NCBI GenBank assembly: GCA_009746045.1
Contig: RPFO01000731.1
Coordinates: 1-64,000 of the forward strand
Source of the DNA: Mesostigma viride
Taxonomy: Eukaryota > Streptophyta > Mesostigmatophyceae > Mesostigmatales > Mesostigmataceae
Direction: 5' to 3'
DNA length: 64,000 bases
In this document: in pieces, positions 48,250-58,786 of the stretch
Position numbering within the stretch: position 1 is the first letter of the stretch
How the letters are laid out: the number at the start of each line of letters is the position of its first letter
Translations under genes and position numbers: made by a program
Notes under the pieces: model-generated
Database searches by the model: none
The model's input: the letters and a program-made list of their open reading frames with translations, nothing else
Told to the model about the DNA's origin: nothing

Positions 48250-51200
48250 ATGAGCGTCTCCCTTTCGACCCTAGGAACTGGCAGATTCAAGCAAGTGCTC
48301 ACCGAGCAGGTAAGCTCAGACGTTCAGCCAACCAGTTCATTTGCCATCCTGTCCAACACCAAGATCGACCTAGTTCCCAACGTCCTCAATGGAAACGCCG
48401 TCGACGCCACCGTTTTGCCGACGACCGACCTGGCCACCAACGAGGTCGTCGTGCACGGTAACCTCCGTGTTATGGGTGCTATCGACGGCGCACTCAGCAG
48501 CAGCAGTGCCCCACGGTGGACTACACCAAGAACACGTCCGACCGAGGCGACCAACACACTCTTGGCTTCATCCAGTAACCACCTCGTTCTCCAGGCAGCA
48601 TCCACCGCGAAGGAGGTGATCGTGCAGGACTCGAAGTTTGTGGCCCATCGCCCGACGACCGCACTCACCACCACCACCGTGCCTGTGCCTGACATCCTGG
48701 CCGTCCGTGCCGAGAGGCGGGGGCTGCCGATACCCAGGAGTTCACCCTGGGTCTCGCGTACGGCGACACGGGCTCCACCTTCTTGTCCACGGATGGCAAC
48801 TCCACCAGCAAGACCGCGTGGCGCGGTCTCATCGATTCGGGGGCAAACGATATGGAGATCAAGTCTGACTCCCAGATGCGCGTGTCCGCCGACCGTCTCG
48901 CCACCGGTGAGGTGCGCTGGGAGCTGGGTCTGGCATCACCCTGGCACCGAGCATCGCCACACCGGGTGCCGACCCCGCCACCAAGATCGTCGTGCAGGCC
49001 GCCGCGCTCGAGGACACGTCTCTCGCCGTCTCGGGCGTGTCGGCGCTGTCGGAACGCGGCAGGCGCACGCGTACTCGACCGACGCCACCACCATCGCGGC
49101 CAAGAGGGGCGTAGGCAACTCCACGACCGGCGGCAACCTCTGGATCACGGGCGATACCAGTGTAGCGGGCAGCAGCGTCGCCGTCGAGCAGGTCAAGTTC
49201 GTCGACTCGCGAGTGTCCACCACCAACCCCACCCTTGCACTGACGGCCGCGACAACCGTGGCGGTCGAGAAGGACCTCGTGCTCACCGCCACCGACGGTG
49301 ACGGCGGAAAGATTTCTACCACGAGCGGAGACATCTACCTCAACCCCGCGAGCGGGACACTCAAGGTCAACGGCAACATGCAGGTGGACGGCACGCTGAC
49401 GACCGTCAACACCACCGTGCAGGAGGCTGTCGTCACCGAGAAGACTCTGCGACTCGCCGGCACCAAGAACACGGTGGCCGTCGCGTGGGCCTTCAACGGC
49501 AACTCCAACCTCAGCACGACCGGTGTGGTCATGGCCCCCACTAACGCCTCTGTCACGGCGGGCAAGCTGCTGCTGGCCGCCAACGTGTCGGCGAACGGCA
49601 CGGCCAGCTGGGTCTCCCCCTTCCCCAAGAACCTCGAGTCGTTTGAGATCACCTTCAATGTCTCTCTCGCCGGCGTGCCAGGTGCGGCGTCGTCTGTCAA
49701 GAAACTGTTCTCGTACGGCCCCTTGGCCGGCAAGCTGAACGTGCCCGCATCCGGCTCGTTTGGAACCGTCACCATCGATAACGGCGGCGGAGTGACCAGC
49801 ACCTCCTCGTCGACTCCCATCAGGACGGACGGCACCATCGCCAACATCAAGTACAAGGTCGTCGCGCGCAGGACTAATACTACGCCACCACCGCAATGTC
49901 CACCTTCGAGCTGTTCGTCGACGGTGTGCGGTGTATCAGCACCACCGGCGACGGTATCGCTCTTCTCGACCTTCTCGCTACCCCCGCCTTCGTTCTCGGC
50001 GGGGACACGTTCACCTGCGCAGTCTCGTACGACGACATCCGAATCGAGACCGTGACCGCCCCCTCCAACAGTTACGTTAAATAGTGCCGGAACCTTTTGC
50101 CGCCTGAGGCAAATCGGTCCGTAACACTATTTTGCCCGGAATAACCACTTCCGAGCACCCAAGTTAATTCGGCCGAAGTGACTTGGGTGCTCGGAAGTGG
50201 TTATTCCGGGCAAAATAGTGTTACGGACCGATTTGCCTCAGGCGGCAAAAGGTTCCGGCACTATTTAACCTAACTAAAACCTGGCCTCGTGGAGGGGGGA
50301 CGAAGAGCCCGAGACATCCGCCTAGGCCGCTGAGCACGCACCACTAAATGCGCCGGAGCTGCCTCAGTGAGGATTCGAACCCCTGACCTCCAAGGTGCAC
50401 AGGTTTTAGTTAGGTTAAATAGTGCCGGAACCTTTTGCCGCCTGAGGCAAATCGGTCCGTAACACTATTTTGCCCGGAATAACCACTTCCGAGCACCCAA
50501 GTTAATTCGGCCGAAGTGACTTGGGTGCTCGGAAGTGGTTATTCCGGGCAAAATAGTGTTACGGACCGATTTGCCTCAGGCGGCAAAAGGTTCCGTCACT
50601 ATTTAACGTAACTAAAACCTGTGCACCTTGGAGGTCAGGGGTTCGAATCCTCACTGAGGCAGCTCCGGCGCATTTAGTGGTGCGTGCTCAGCGGCCTAGG
50701 CGGATGTCTCGGGCTCTTCGTCCCCCTCCACGAGGCCAGGTTTTAGTTACGTTAAATAGTGACGGAACCTTTTGCCGCCTGAGGCAAATCGGTCCGTAAC
50801 ACTATTTTGCCCGGAATAACCACTTCCGAGCACCCAAGTTAATTCGGCCGAATTAACTTGGGTGCTCGGAAGTGGTTATTCCGGGCAAAATAGTGTTACG
50901 GACCGATTTGCCTCAGGCGGCAAAAGGTTCCGGCACTATTTAACCTAACTCCAACACGGTGACCGACGGGGCGGGTGTCAGCGTCCTTGGCGACGGCGCC
51001 GTCAACAACGTCCCTTGCGACCGCTCAATCACGTGGCAGAAGGGAACCACCCAGGAGAAGGGCGACTACACCGGCTCCTACTGGCAGGTGAAGGGCGGGC
51101 AGCTCATGCTCTCCAGGACGATCGATACCAATCTGCGGAAGGCGCCGGGGTCCAGCATCCTACTCAGCTCCCTGCCTCCTAAGACAGGCACGTCCACCGA

Positions 51201-53010
51201 GCCCAACTTGTGGAAGCTGGACACCTACACCGGGACTGCGCCCAACTACTCGACCGTGGACTCGGTGTCGGCGCTGAACCTGGTGTACTCATCTTCTGGG
51301 GCTGCCACCACGAGCTGGCTCGGCGAATGGTTCACTGACAGTGCAAACAACAATACGGCTACGGGTGCGTCGGTGCAAAACTACGGCAACGGCTTGAGCG
51401 GAAACTTCCAAGGAGTCACCCCCGTATCGAGCGAGGTGACCATTCCGACAGGTCTTCAGGCCTTGAATACCAGATACGTCACCTTGGCCGATATCGAAAC
51501 GGGATCATCGAACAGCGGCTACGGGGCGTGGTCTATCGAGGCAAAGGTGAGGACGTCCGCCGGCAGTTCCAACATCTGGGGCATATTCACAATTGGGCAG
51601 GATTATTCAGGAGGCTCCAACGGCAATCAGATCTTAGTGTATGGACAAGGTTCAAACATCATCATCACGACTGAAGCGGTAGGTTATACCAACCGCAACT
51701 TGGTGATTCCAACTACCGCACTTACAGCCGCGTTCACGGCCGCCAGCGTGACCTATACAAGCAACCCCAACAGCGGGTTCAACCACACATACAAGATCCT
51801 CAGGAAGGCAAACTCCACAGTGGGAACGGTCAGTGCACCATCAGATGTGATCCAGTTTTGGTATGATGGAGTGGAAATCCCGCTCACGGTGGGGAGCAAC
51901 GGCATCACCTCCTCGGGTTCCATGGTGAACGTACCAATCGGATCCACCGGGTCAAACAAAAATCTCATGATCGGCCCGACTCTACGGCGAGACCTGGATG
52001 CCACGAGCACGTTGGACTACATCCGTTTCAGGAACGAGAGCGCTGTTATCTCCGCGCCCAACCATGTGAGCGGATGCTTCCAGACGTTCTATGGCACCGC
52101 CGGCTATCTCACATCCAACTACAGCAAGACATCCATCACCAGGGGGTCCGCTGCCAACGGGTCCGGCGTCCTGGTGACCGGCATCGTGAAGCCCATCACT
52201 TCCCTAGCCAGCGCGACGGGCGGGTCGATCGGAACGGGCACCGGCACCGCGATGACGGCCCCTTTCCTCTGCGGCGTCGGCGGCTCTACCAAATCGAACA
52301 AGGACATGGTGGAGCTGCTCACCGTCGGCGACCCCGCCACTGCCGGCGCGTACGTCAGCGTGTGGGCCTGGCGATCGGGCCGCATCTTGATGTTCAACGG
52401 GACATCGTACACCGAGACCGTGAACCCCGTCGTGGGCTCGTCCGAGTTTGTGCTGGGTGTCCACCTGTCCGCCACCGAGCCGCAGCTGTTCATCAACGGC
52501 CAGCTCAAGTCCAGCTCCGACGCCGCCGTCATGCTGCCGTGGAGGACTATCGCCGGCAACGTCGCCACGACCATCAGTGCCGCCAACACCGGCGCTATCC
52601 TGAGCAGCACCGCTTCCGCCCGGGGTGTTTATCTCGGTCCTCGAAGCACGTACGACGTGACCAGCACCGTCACGACTCCCACGCTCAACGTTGGCTACAA
52701 GAACTGGCGCTTAGTGGACACCGCCCTCAACAGCATGACGGCACAGCAGATCGCCGACACGCAGCTGTACAGGTACTCCAGCGAGTACGACTCCGGCCCT
52801 CTCACCGTCACGTACGGTTTCCGTATTGCGGACGACGAGACGCTGCAGATCGTCAAGACCCAGGGGTCCATGGCCAGTACTACGAACACGATGCTCGGTA
52901 ACATCCTCCCCGTCAGCGAGGACGGAACGGGGGCCTTGACCGTGAACTCCCTTGGCGCCATCGGTTCTAGCACCGTGGACCCGGTTATGGATCTGACCAA
53001 CAAGCGTTAA
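48250..53010 (+). CDS. Fiber-like beta protein split by the 881-bp element
   Basis: ATG 48250 (MSVSLSTLGTGRFKQVLTEQ). Ser/Thr/Ala-rich beta repeats with phage-tail-like strand patterns (GGKISTTSGDIYLNPASGTL, KVNGNMQVDGTLTTVNTTVQ). Shifts lie near 48500-48530, 48715, 48930, 49040-49060 and 49870. The reading frame of 49896-50069 continues in phase at 50956 once the element and one CCAAC are set aside, so this is one gene of about 1290 aa interrupted by an insertion. The distal part has two beta-sandwich (LamG-like) domains (YGAWSIEAKVRTS, WYDGVEIPLTV; ATEPQLFINGQLK). A virion surface appendage is inferred. As sequenced, the insertion truncates the protein. Confidence 0.6.
50070..50950. mobile_element. 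Composite palindromic MITE-like insertion, 881 bp
   Basis: Flanked by CCAAC on both sides (50065-50069, 50951-50955), with TIRs AGTTACGTTAAATAGTG and its near-complement at the right end (AGTTAGG version). Inside are three 206-bp near-perfect hairpins: H1 50070-50275, H2 50408-50613, H3 50745-50950. Two spacers separate them, S1 50276-50407 and S2 50614-50744, which are reverse complements of each other. The whole unit is thus a palindrome about the centre of H2. No ORF. It interrupts the fiber-like gene exactly between codons. Class unclear: 5-bp target duplication and AG-start TIRs do not settle a superfamily. Confidence 0.75.
50614..50744 (+). repeat. Spacer S2 with own TIRs and tRNA-like T-arm
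   Basis: Ends are AAAACCTG ... CAGGTTTT (with TAACT/AGTTA of the hairpins outside). Near its start it reads AGGTC-AGGGG-TTCGAAT-CCTCA-CTGAGGC-A, which has the order of variable loop, T-arm, acceptor strand and discriminator base of a tRNA, and contains an exact Pol III B-box (GGTTCGAATCC). No matching 5' acceptor strand (GCCTCAG) or clear A-box is found in the correct place, so it is not a tRNA gene but may be tRNA-derived. S1 is the inverted copy. Confidence 0.5.
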
Positions 53011-53062
53011 GGTGTGGTTGTGGGAGGCTATTTTTTTTACAATCGATATATAAAACCGCGTC

Positions 53063-54154
53063 ATGCCTCCCAACTTGGAGCAAGCAAACGGCAGGCTTTT
53101 TTTCAAGGCGATTCAAACTCGAGAGCTGACCGGCATCTCGCAGGACTCGACACAAAACGCGTCACTCAAGATCGTCCAAGAGAATGGAAACACCGCTCTC
53201 CAGGCGGTCAAACCGGATGGCAGTCTCGGCGCCAAGCTGGTCATTGGCGCGACTAGTGCATATCTGGAGAGCACGACTGGCGGAGGGGGCGCGGGGGCAT
53301 CCAGGATGGGGTTCACTTCAGCGGGGCTCGTGGGTGTTTCGGGGGTCAGCAGTGAGCTGGCTGGCATCGAGACTGTCCCCACCCCGGTCGGTAGCATTAA
53401 GTTTGAGGGGCTCGTGGCTGACAATCACGATGTCAACTACCAAACTGTTACAACAGTGGCACCATCTCATACGATATTGAGGTCCACGACGAGTGACCTG
53501 ATACTTGCGGGAAACGGATTGTTTGATACTAACAAGTATGCTCCCAAACGCCACGTCATCACATTGGGAGAATTGCACGCGTACCATGGTGATGGGACGT
53601 CGGATGAGGGGGGGGATGCCGTGAAGGTCATGGGGCGGCGTATGGAACCATCATCCACAACCTACGAGCCGGCCTCCATAAACCTCGGGATCCATCACAA
53701 TGATAGTTTCGCTTCAACCGGAGCTAGCGTGACGCGCGGGAGGATAACAACAACCTCCAATGCCGACCTCACCCTCGAATCTGGAAGCCAACTGAGGATG
53801 AGGGGTGCTGACGTGGTGATCGACTCGCACGCGACTGTGAAGATATACCCCAACAAGCCCATCTTCGTGCTGCCAGAAGACGATACAAACAACCCCCACG
53901 GCTACCTGGAGATATCCCACAATAACAACGACCAATCGGGGGCCATCACACTGTCAACCCCCCCTATGATTTCACCGGTGGACATCGTGGTGAAGCCCGC
54001 GACTGGCATTTTCGGGGCCGAGGCGGACACATTCGAGCTGGGGTCAGGCGACGTGCGGTACAAGTTCACCGTCGTGGGCGGCCAGCTGCAGATCAAGAAG
54101 CGCGTGCTGAGTACCGGCCTCCCCGACAAGACGATCTGCGTTTTCGACGCGTGA
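53063..54154 (+). CDS. Fiber-like virion protein, 363 aa
   Basis: Intact. ATG 53063, with GATATATA at 53044-53052. A phage-tail-fiber-like composition: Gly/Ser/Thr-rich strands (LKIVQENGNTALQAVKPDGS, GASVTRGRITTTSNADLTLE) and a beta-rich C-terminal domain. The N-terminal MPPNLEQANGRLFFKAIQT could be the virion attachment part. No membrane segment. Together with its neighbours it forms a cluster of surface-protein genes (48250-54940). Receptor contact is inferred. Confidence 0.6.
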   Translation: MPPNLEQANGRLFFKAIQTRELTGISQDSTQNASLKIVQENGNTALQAVKPDGSLGAKLVIGATSAYLESTTGGGGAGASRMGFTSAGLVGVSGVSSELAGIETVPTPVGSIKFEGLVADNHDVNYQTVTTVAPSHTILRSTTSDLILAGNGLFDTNKYAPKRHVITLGELHAYHGDGTSDEGGDAVKVMGRRMEPSSTTYEPASINLGIHHNDSFASTGASVTRGRITTTSNADLTLESGSQLRMRGADVVIDSHATVKIYPNKPIFVLPEDDTNNPHGYLEISHNNNDQSGAITLSTPPMISPVDIVVKPATGIFGAEADTFELGSGDVRYKFTVVGGQLQIKKRVLSTGLPDKTICVFDA

Positions 54155-54184
54155 AAAAACATCCGCCCTGTATATCGACCACTC

Positions 54185-54940
54185 ATGTCGTCCACGAAAA
54201 CTATCGACCGACTGGAGGTGAACAAGTCGATTATTTTCCCCGACCGAACCACTCTCTCCTCCACGAACCCCTTCCAACTCGGCCAACTCGCCGAGTTCGT
54301 AACCGCCTGGAATGACGACCTGGGAGTTGAATGGTTGGAATGCAGGGTGTTCGACCCGAATAGAAAGGCCCACGAATTGTTTTTTGCGATATGGGAAGAC
54401 GATACGTACGAGTACCAATGGGATTTCACCACGTCCGCCGCGAGCATTGTTGGGACACCCGTAAAAACTTTCTCGAAGGGCACAGTCGAAGGAGGTGTAC
54501 TAAAGGTTAGCGGAGGTGTTTATTATTCCGAAGTGCAGGGTTTGCCATTCGACACGTTCACACTCTGTATGAGAGTAATTCCACAGCAAGACCTATCTGC
54601 GAGGCCGCCCGCGGGCGTTGTTAAAGACCTTATCAGGTACGGTTTTGCGGATGTGAAGGTGACGGATGACGGCCACCTCACAGTATATGATGGCAACGAC
54701 GATTACTTAACGGATGCGATGGTTGGATTAGACCCGTTCCACTTGGCCATCACGAATCAAGGCAGGACGCTTAAAGTGTACAAGGACGGCACGCTTATCC
54801 TCACAACCGATAACAGCTATGTGGGGGATGGCATCCTCGGGTTAGGTTGGGGCCGCGAAGGTGAGTCCGTATGGTACGATGACGTGCGCGTGATAGCGGG
54901 CGTGGCCATATCGGATAGGAACACGCTACTGGGCGCGTGA
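54185..54940 (+). CDS. LamG/concanavalin-like virion protein, 251 aa
   Basis: Intact, ATG 54185 (MSSTKTIDRLEVNKSIIF). The N-terminal segment DRLEVNKSIIFPDRTTL resembles the opening of trimeric fiber proteins. The C-terminal ~150 residues have a jelly-roll lectin pattern: FHLAITNQGRTLKVYKDGTL, LGLGWGREGESVWYDDVRV. Carbohydrate binding is typical of this fold, but no calcium or sugar site is evident. It follows the 53063 gene after 30 nt on the same strand. Confidence 0.6.
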   Translation: MSSTKTIDRLEVNKSIIFPDRTTLSSTNPFQLGQLAEFVTAWNDDLGVEWLECRVFDPNRKAHELFFAIWEDDTYEYQWDFTTSAASIVGTPVKTFSKGTVEGGVLKVSGGVYYSEVQGLPFDTFTLCMRVIPQQDLSARPPAGVVKDLIRYGFADVKVTDDGHLTVYDGNDDYLTDAMVGLDPFHLAITNQGRTLKVYKDGTLILTTDNSYVGDGILGLGWGREGESVWYDDVRVIAGVAISDRNTLLGA

Positions 54941-55024
54941 GAATGCATGTGTGTGTGAACTGTGAACTGATGAATCGACTGAACAACTTGAATTAAAATC
55001 ATATGTCCATTGAATAAAGCTGGA

Positions 55025-55585
55025 ATGTTGCTAAGGAAACTCGGTCTCAACAAAAAAGTACAGCCACAACCGGGCGCGAAGGAGGCGCTCAGAAATTTAA
55101 CACTGCAGGAACTGACCCCCTTCTCGTTCGACGGCCACGTGTTCTCCCCGGCCAAGGTGGTCAGGGTGTACGACGGGGACACCGTGAAGGTGGCCGTGCT
55201 GTCCCCGTGGGACAACCTGCCCACCCTGCTGACGGTCAGGATGTGGGGCACGGACGCCGACGAGCTGGCACCCGCGCACGATCTGCCGAACAGGGACGAA
55301 ATCAGGATGCGCGCCATGAGGGCCAGGAACAGGCTGGTGCAGTTGACGACGGACGTGAACGTCGAACTGGCCGACACACAGAAGTCGGTCAAGGACGTGC
55401 AGACCATGATCGACGCGCGCAACCAGAAACTCGTCACGGTCCAGTGCCGCGGGTTCGACTGTTTCGGCCGCGTGCTGGGCGTGCTCTACGACCTGGACGG
55501 GACGTGCATCAACAAGGTGATGCTGGACGAGGAGCTGGTGAAGCCGCGGCCGGCGTCCGAGAGGCGCGCCGGTGTGGTGCTTTGA
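55025..55585 (+). CDS. Staphylococcal-nuclease-like (TNase) protein, 186 aa
   Basis: ATG 55025 (MLLRKLGLNKK); the TTG-led frame upstream is less likely. SNase-like: RVYDGDTVKV (D50-G-D52-T) and VRMWGTDADEL (R72 equivalent to the first catalytic Arg), then NRDEIRMRAMRARNRL for the E...A...L helix, and RGFDCFGRVLG for the second Arg, followed by NKVMLDEELVKP. All expected catalytic residues are present. SNase-like nucleases are frequent in giant viruses and may degrade host or cellular nucleic acid. The N-terminus is basic, not a signal peptide. Confidence 0.8.
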   Translation: MLLRKLGLNKKVQPQPGAKEALRNLTLQELTPFSFDGHVFSPAKVVRVYDGDTVKVAVLSPWDNLPTLLTVRMWGTDADELAPAHDLPNRDEIRMRAMRARNRLVQLTTDVNVELADTQKSVKDVQTMIDARNQKLVTVQCRGFDCFGRVLGVLYDLDGTCINKVMLDEELVKPRPASERRAGVVL

Positions 55586-55587
55586 TT

Positions 55588-56097
55588 CTAGCGCCTCAAG
55601 GCCGTTCCGTCACGGTACACGTGCGTCCTGGTCGTCACAAGCGGGGCGGCACGGGCAAGTAGTCGATTCTTCTCGTCCAGAAGAAAGCATCGATACTTTA
55701 CGCTGAACTGCTTGGGCGGGTTTCGTCCGTCTAGGTAGAACTTGAGCCCCGTGTACGTGTACGTGGATAGAAAGGGGACGACAGTGAGGGACTCGGGGTC
55801 GAACTCATCCTCGCCAACGACTACTTTGACCCGGACGTCGCTCGTGATGTCTCTGATCACATCGCACGTCGGCAAGCGGTCGAGTTTGAAGATCGAGTCG
55901 CCAGTCTGGCCGTCTACCTCGAGGACCGGGATGTGGTTGACAATGTACTTGGTGGACGGTTCATACGCGACACACTGGGTCCAGCCCTCGCCGACTTCTT
56001 CACGCGGGGGCGTCACGAGGACCTCGAGGGCCTGGTTGAGGGTCCCCTCTCCCAACTCGTACACTGGCAGTGTGTCGATTAATCCGTCGATGTCCAT
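55588..56097 (-). CDS. Hypothetical protein, 169 aa
   Basis: Intact, ATG 56097 (MDIDGLIDTLPVYELGEGTL). Beta-rich, with DIIRDITSDVRVKVVVGEDE-like strands and an Arg-rich end. It ends 3 nt from the convergent SNase gene. No family recognised. Confidence 0.55.
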   Translation of the reverse strand: MDIDGLIDTLPVYELGEGTLNQALEVLVTPPREEVGEGWTQCVAYEPSTKYIVNHIPVLEVDGQTGDSIFKLDRLPTCDVIRDITSDVRVKVVVGEDEFDPESLTVVPFLSTYTYTGLKFYLDGRNPPKQFSVKYRCFLLDEKNRLLARAAPLVTTRTHVYRDGTALRR

Positions 56098-56149
56098 GGT
56101 GTACACGCTTTCATAATAATAATAAAATAATCCACAGGCTCTAGACGCA

Positions 56150-57442
56150 TCACAGGTCCAACACCACCTTCGTGGGGTCGCTGGCGGCGGCCTTCTTGCC
56201 CCCCCCGCCCCGCTTCCTCGGCTTCTTCTTGCCCGCGTCCACCTGCACCGTGCGGACGTCGTCCCCCGCCACGGACGCGTCGTCGTACGCGCTCTCGCCC
56301 CCGTCGTCGATGATCTGCACCACACTGTCCCTCTGCGGGCTGGGCGGCATGGCCTCCTGCACCACCCTGTCCATGTTCACGGGGGGGCCACGTCCGGCCT
56401 GTACAGCATGGGCCCGCGCATCACGTACCCGCCACTCCCCCTCCGCCCCCCGCGCCGTCGTCGCTCTCACGCGGTGGAGGCGGAGGAGCCTGCTGCCCCC
56501 CCCCGGCGGCCTCCTGCTTCTGTATCATCATCTTCACGATGCTCTTCATCAGCTCGGGGTCCGTCTTGGCGATCTCGGTCATGGAGGGCAGCCCAGAACT
56601 GGCGAACGAAGCGGACATATGGAACATCATCGCCGACCCGCCCAGCATCAGCATCAGCTCCATCTCCGGCGGCATCGACACGCGGTGCCGGTGCTTGTCG
56701 TACAGCCGCTCGAACACCCCGTCGTAATCCGTGACGTTCGCCAGTATGCTCTCCGACCACCCGTCCAGCTTGAGGCCTATCGGGTCGTACCGGTTGTTGA
56801 AGAACTGCATCGCGGACGTGGTGGCCACCAGCATCTGCCGCATCGTGTTGATGGCGTTCTTGGTCTCGATCGAGCGCGCCACCTTGTCGCACTCGAACCG
56901 CATCTCGTCGATGTCCGCGCGCATGTCGAAATTGGGAACGGCGAACCCCTTGTCCTTGTACCTGTGCAGCTTGTGCAGGAGGTCCAGCTTCTCCGCGTGG
57001 ACCTCCTGCGGGCTCTTTCTGGGCATCATGGCCTCGTCGTCGATCACGTCCTCGCCGTAATGCAGATCGTCCTCGTACCCCTCGTCGTCGCCGTACCCGT
57101 CGTAGTCGCCGTACTGGTCGAATTGGAACCCCTTCTCCATCGGCTGATGAGCCGGCGGGGGAGCCGAGAACATCGACTTGGTCTTCTTCGGGTTGGCCAG
57201 CATGTCGAACATGTCCTCCTTGCTCGATTTATTCCTCCCCCCCCCTTCTTGTCCTTGTGCTTGCTCTTTTTAGAGTGCAGCGGCACCGCGCCGACGGGGC
57301 CGGGCCACTCGCCGCCGTCGTCGTCCACTATGTCCACGTTGTCCATCGCGCCTCCTCGCACCATGGGGGCGTTTATTCTAGATCCACCACCCGCGCCGTC
57401 GTCCGCGTCCTCTATATCCACGGGCAGGAGTTTTGTCGACAT
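56150..57442 (-). CDS. DUF5767-like conserved NCLDV protein, ~430 aa (two frameshifts)
   Basis: ATG 57442 (MSTKLLPVDIEDADDG). The middle domain (about 56650-57030) has the signature I recall for DUF5767 of giant viruses: KLDLLHKLHRYKDKGF, EMRFECDKVARSIETKNAI, QFFNNRYDPIGLKLDGWSES, ANVTDYDGVFERLYDKHR and MPPEMELMLMLGGSAMMFH. These pack into a helical core protein present in most mimi-, phycodna- and marseillevirus-like genomes. N- and C-terminal extensions are acidic and Lys/Gly-rich. Shifts: nine-to-ten C run at 57237-57246 and ccccctccgcccccc near 56437-56450. Function unknown; virion or packaging role inferred. Confidence 0.85.
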
Positions 57443-57547
57443 CTGCTACTATGCGTCGTGATTTGAACTCGACCGGAAGCGCACGGCTGGACACAAATAG
57501 ATCTAGAGTTGGATCAATTCGTATATTCATAACTCAGTGATTAGCAA

Positions 57548-57781
57548 TCACATCCTCCCGCCCCTTTGCAAACGCAGACAGAACTTCCTGTTCCAACCAA
57601 TCAGCTCAAATAACACGTGCAGGATAGCCGCAGACACACCGACTTGTAGCAAAATACCCGTGTGTGACATTGCCATCCTCGAGTTCTGCTGCATGTGCAC
57701 CGAATGAACGAGAGTCATAATGCCGGCCATAGCCGCCGCAACAATCGCGGATTCTACAAGAACTGCGCCGAACTGGGACAT
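57548..57781 (-). CDS. Small two-helix membrane protein, 77 aa
   Basis: Intact, ATG 57781 (MSQFGAVLVESAIVAAAM). N-terminal helix VESAIVAAAMAGIMTLVHS and C-terminal helix GVSAAILHVLFELIGWNRKFC match the small NCLDV membrane protein with a (L/I)-H-x-x-x-E-x-x-G-x-N-x-x-(Y/F)C ending, found in mimi- and phycodnaviruses (recalled). Probably an inner virion membrane protein. Confidence 0.65.
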   Translation of the reverse strand: MSQFGAVLVESAIVAAAMAGIMTLVHSVHMQQNSRMAMSHTGILLQVGVSAAILHVLFELIGWNRKFCLRLQRGGRM

Positions 57782-57848
57782 GGAATCGATCTAGGATAAA
57801 CGTAACATTTATATTCAGTTCACTTTACTCCCACGACAGCATCCTCCT

Positions 57849-58786
57849 TCAATCCGTCATAAACTCCCCCGTCACCGTGCCGGGGTGCGCGGGGGCGAAC
57901 CCGGGGGGCACGCCGTTATCGATCAGCATGTAGTACGTCATGAACGCCTCCAACCACGCGAGCCGCTGTTTCCGCGCCGGGTCGGGGGACTTGTCGCTGC
58001 CGGACTCGGCCCGCACCATCCGGATGCAGGTGTCCGCGGTGGTGGTGCCGGCGTGGACGTCCAGCACGCGCAACTGGCGAACGTACGTCCTCCACTGCGG
58101 GACGTAATCCGTCGCCACGATGGAGAGCGTCTCCGCGTCGGCCGCCTCCCCTCCCGCGATGTCCACCATGCTCGCGACCAGGTCCGTGGAGATCCTGTCC
58201 AGTCCCACCAGCAGCGACTCGTGGTCGCGCATGGCCTTCACCACTTCCGGGTGATGGTAGATGTACACTGCGTGGAGTGGCGCTGGAACCCCAGCCTCCG
58301 CACCTGCCTGTCTAGCCTCCACAGGTCCCCCGGCGAGAACGGGAACCGGGTCTGCGGGTCCTCGAACCGCCCGGACGCGATGATGTACTCCGCCAGCCGC
58401 ACCGCGTCGAACCCCACTACCTGCCGCGTGGGGCGCACGAACTTGAACACCCTCTCCTTTGAAGGCAAATCCTCCATCGTGATGGGGTCCTCCTTGTTGG
58501 ACACCCTCATCGACAGGTGGGCGGCGATCGTCCTCTTGGCGCGGGCGTAGGGCAGCACCGTCCGCCTCACCCACCGCTGGATGCGGATGGCCTGCTGGTT
58601 GCAATACACCGCGCACTCCAACTCCCGGCGTGTGGCGTCCCGGAACGGACGCAGCCCCTGCATGAGCGCTATCCTCCTCAGCGTATCGCGCTTGGTTTTG
58701 CCGTAGTAGTTGGTGGGGATGGCGGACGCTGCCCGGACGCTGAGACGGACGTCCTTGACGCCCGCGGCCACGCGAAACGTCTTCAT
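57849..58786 (-). CDS. IQ/U-box-like viral protein, ~312 aa (one frameshift)
   Basis: ATG 58786 (MKTFRVAAGVKDVRLSVR); an upstream ATG at 58831 is possible. IRIQRWVRRTV resembles an IQ motif. The central EDPITMEDLPSKERVFKF ... VVGFDAVRLAEYI ... FEDPQTRFPFS has the layout of the U-box-like module common in giant viruses (DPI(T)-x-E-L ... F ... FDA-x-x-L-x-x-Y ... DP-x-TR). After a shift near 58270-58290 (five C) the C-terminal half (VVKAMRDHESLLVGLDRI, FMTYYMLIDNGVPPGF) runs to 57849. A role in host ubiquitin pathways is inferred from the module only. Confidence 0.65.

Noticed and set aside
50276..50744. Functional tRNA gene
   Set aside because: Only variable-loop to acceptor-end similarity; no 5' acceptor strand pairing with CTGAGGC within a tRNA length, no clean A-box, imperfect T-stem. 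Circular permutation was considered but the needed 5' half is not found downstream either.
50070..50950. CRISPR array
   Set aside because: Repeats are 206-bp inverted hairpins with identical inverted spacers, not short direct repeats with unique spacers.
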